This document shows positions 63,565 to 64,000 of a DNA stretch of 64,000 nucleotides, in pieces. Within the stretch, counting starts at the first letter, position 1. Every line of letters starts with the position of its first letter. Both the position numbers and the translations under genes were made by a program. The stretch comes from an unicellular cyanobacterium SU3 (GTDB taxonomy: Bacteria > Cyanobacteriota > Cyanobacteriia > Cyanobacteriales > Microcystaceae), in NCBI GenBank assembly GCA_002172675.1, contig NETF01000109.1, forward strand, positions 1 to 64,000, in the 5' to 3' direction. The notes under the pieces are model-generated. The model had not been told where the DNA came from and searched no databases. It was given only the letters and a program-made list of their open reading frames with translations.

Positions 63565-64000
63565 TTAATGGGGAGAACCATTCACATAATAATCTCTCGT
63601 TCCTTTTGCATCCAATGCGTCCCCTAAACGATTTAAAGCATGAATATAAGCAGCCGTTCTCATGGAAACGCCATCTTCCTGCGCGATCGCCCAAACTTGT
63701 TCTGCTTCTGTCATCATTTTGTCTTTCATTCGTTCATTAACTTCTGTCCTTGTCCAATACAAACCACTGCGATTTTGTACCCATTCAAAATAACTAACCG
63801 TTACCCCTCCAGCATTAACTAAAATATCAGGAAAAACATAAATTCCCTTTTCATCTAAAATAGAATCAGCAGCAGACGTAATCGGACCATTGGCAACTTC
63901 AAAGATAAATTTTGCTTTGATATTGTTAGCATTATCTTTTGTTATTTGGTTTTCTAAAGCAGCCGGAATTAAAATATCTACATCTAACGCTAATAACTGT
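63565..64000 (-). CDS. gdhA: Glutamate dehydrogenase, C-terminal part (cut by window edge)
   Basis: The reading frame from the window edge encodes [56 protein letters not shown] and [14 protein letters not shown], ending [20 protein letters not shown] and [11 protein letters not shown]. This is the NAD(P)-binding and C-terminal region of Glu/Leu/Phe/Val dehydrogenases. The start lies beyond 64000; specificity is assumed to be glutamate from the tail pattern. It interconverts glutamate with 2-oxoglutarate and ammonia. Confidence 0.93.
   Translation of the reverse strand, partial: QLLALDVDILIPAALENQITKDNANNIKAKFIFEVANGPITSAADSILDEKGIYVFPDILVNAGGVTVSYFEWVQNRSGLYWTRTEVNERMKDKMMTEAEQVWAIAQEDGVSMRTAAYIHALNRLGDALDAKGTRDYYVNGSPH

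Noticed and set aside
1-64000. CRISPR array or prophage
   Set aside because: No regularly spaced direct repeats of 25-40 bp, no cas genes, and no integrase, terminase, capsid or tail genes were seen.

Overview
This window looks like chromosome from a low-GC unicellular cyanobacterium of the Crocosphaera/Cyanothece type. HIP1-like GCGATCGC octamers are scattered through genes on both strands. Several genes are of cyanobacterial type: acyl-ACP synthetase, the cyanobacterial glutamate-cysteine ligase family, YlqD, a very large TamB-like protein, and hybrid kinases with SBP, PAS, GAF and REC domains. Copies of Uma2, DUF29 and small toxin-antitoxin genes are frequent. The genus is an inference from style; no marker gene was compared.

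Layout. 0-9 kb: a transposase tail, a pentapeptide-repeat protein, an IS remnant, a solute-binding lipoprotein, an ExbB/ExbD pair, a serpin, the tRNA 2-selenouridine synthase and an aminotransferase. 9.2-12.5 kb: a three-gene operon with its own promoter, encoding a two-TM peptide, a trypsin-co-occurring protein and a trypsin-NACHT-membrane protein. This is a predicted NTP-dependent conflict (immunity or cell-death) system. 12.5-26 kb: pyrD, secreted small proteins, a zinc-ribbon/Ser-Thr kinase/WD40 protein, Uma2, YlqD plus acyl-ACP synthetase, a CAU tRNA, a LysM-M23 peptidase, trmL and gshA. 26-30.3 kb: an XRE-NB-ARC-TPR regulator diverges from a small-protein / retropepsin-like protease / co-occurring-domain operon. 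Four direct repeats in the shared intergenic region are a candidate operator. This second locus parallels the trypsin-NACHT locus and is the most interesting region.

30-34.2 kb: a glycosyltransferase, a low-complexity protein and a decayed accessory patch (response-regulator fragment, PIN/antitoxin pair, two gene remnants, a frameshifted higB with intact higA). 34.3-47.6 kb: mostly housekeeping and signalling, with pepA, a LuxR-type response regulator, a candidate structured small RNA, ychF, Uma2, a GGDEF-EAL response regulator and hybrid histidine kinase, a PstS-like protein, a PIN toxin with a nonsense codon next to its antitoxin, and prfC. 47.6-53.6 kb: accessory genes, with DUF29-Uma2, a glycine-rich membrane-hairpin protein followed by a partner gene containing an in-frame TGA, an intact MNT/HEPN pair and two alpha/beta hydrolases. 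53.6-64 kb: envelope functions (M48 metalloprotease, TamB-like giant, EamA and AI-2E family transporters) and the 3' part of glutamate dehydrogenase.

Two themes stand out. First, two predicted protease-centred conflict loci lie 14 kb apart, each pairing a protease with a small accessory-domain protein and a STAND NTPase. Second, in two toxin-antitoxin-like modules the toxin carries a single disabling lesion while the antitoxin is intact. All functional statements are from reading the sequence and from family knowledge; no searches were run.
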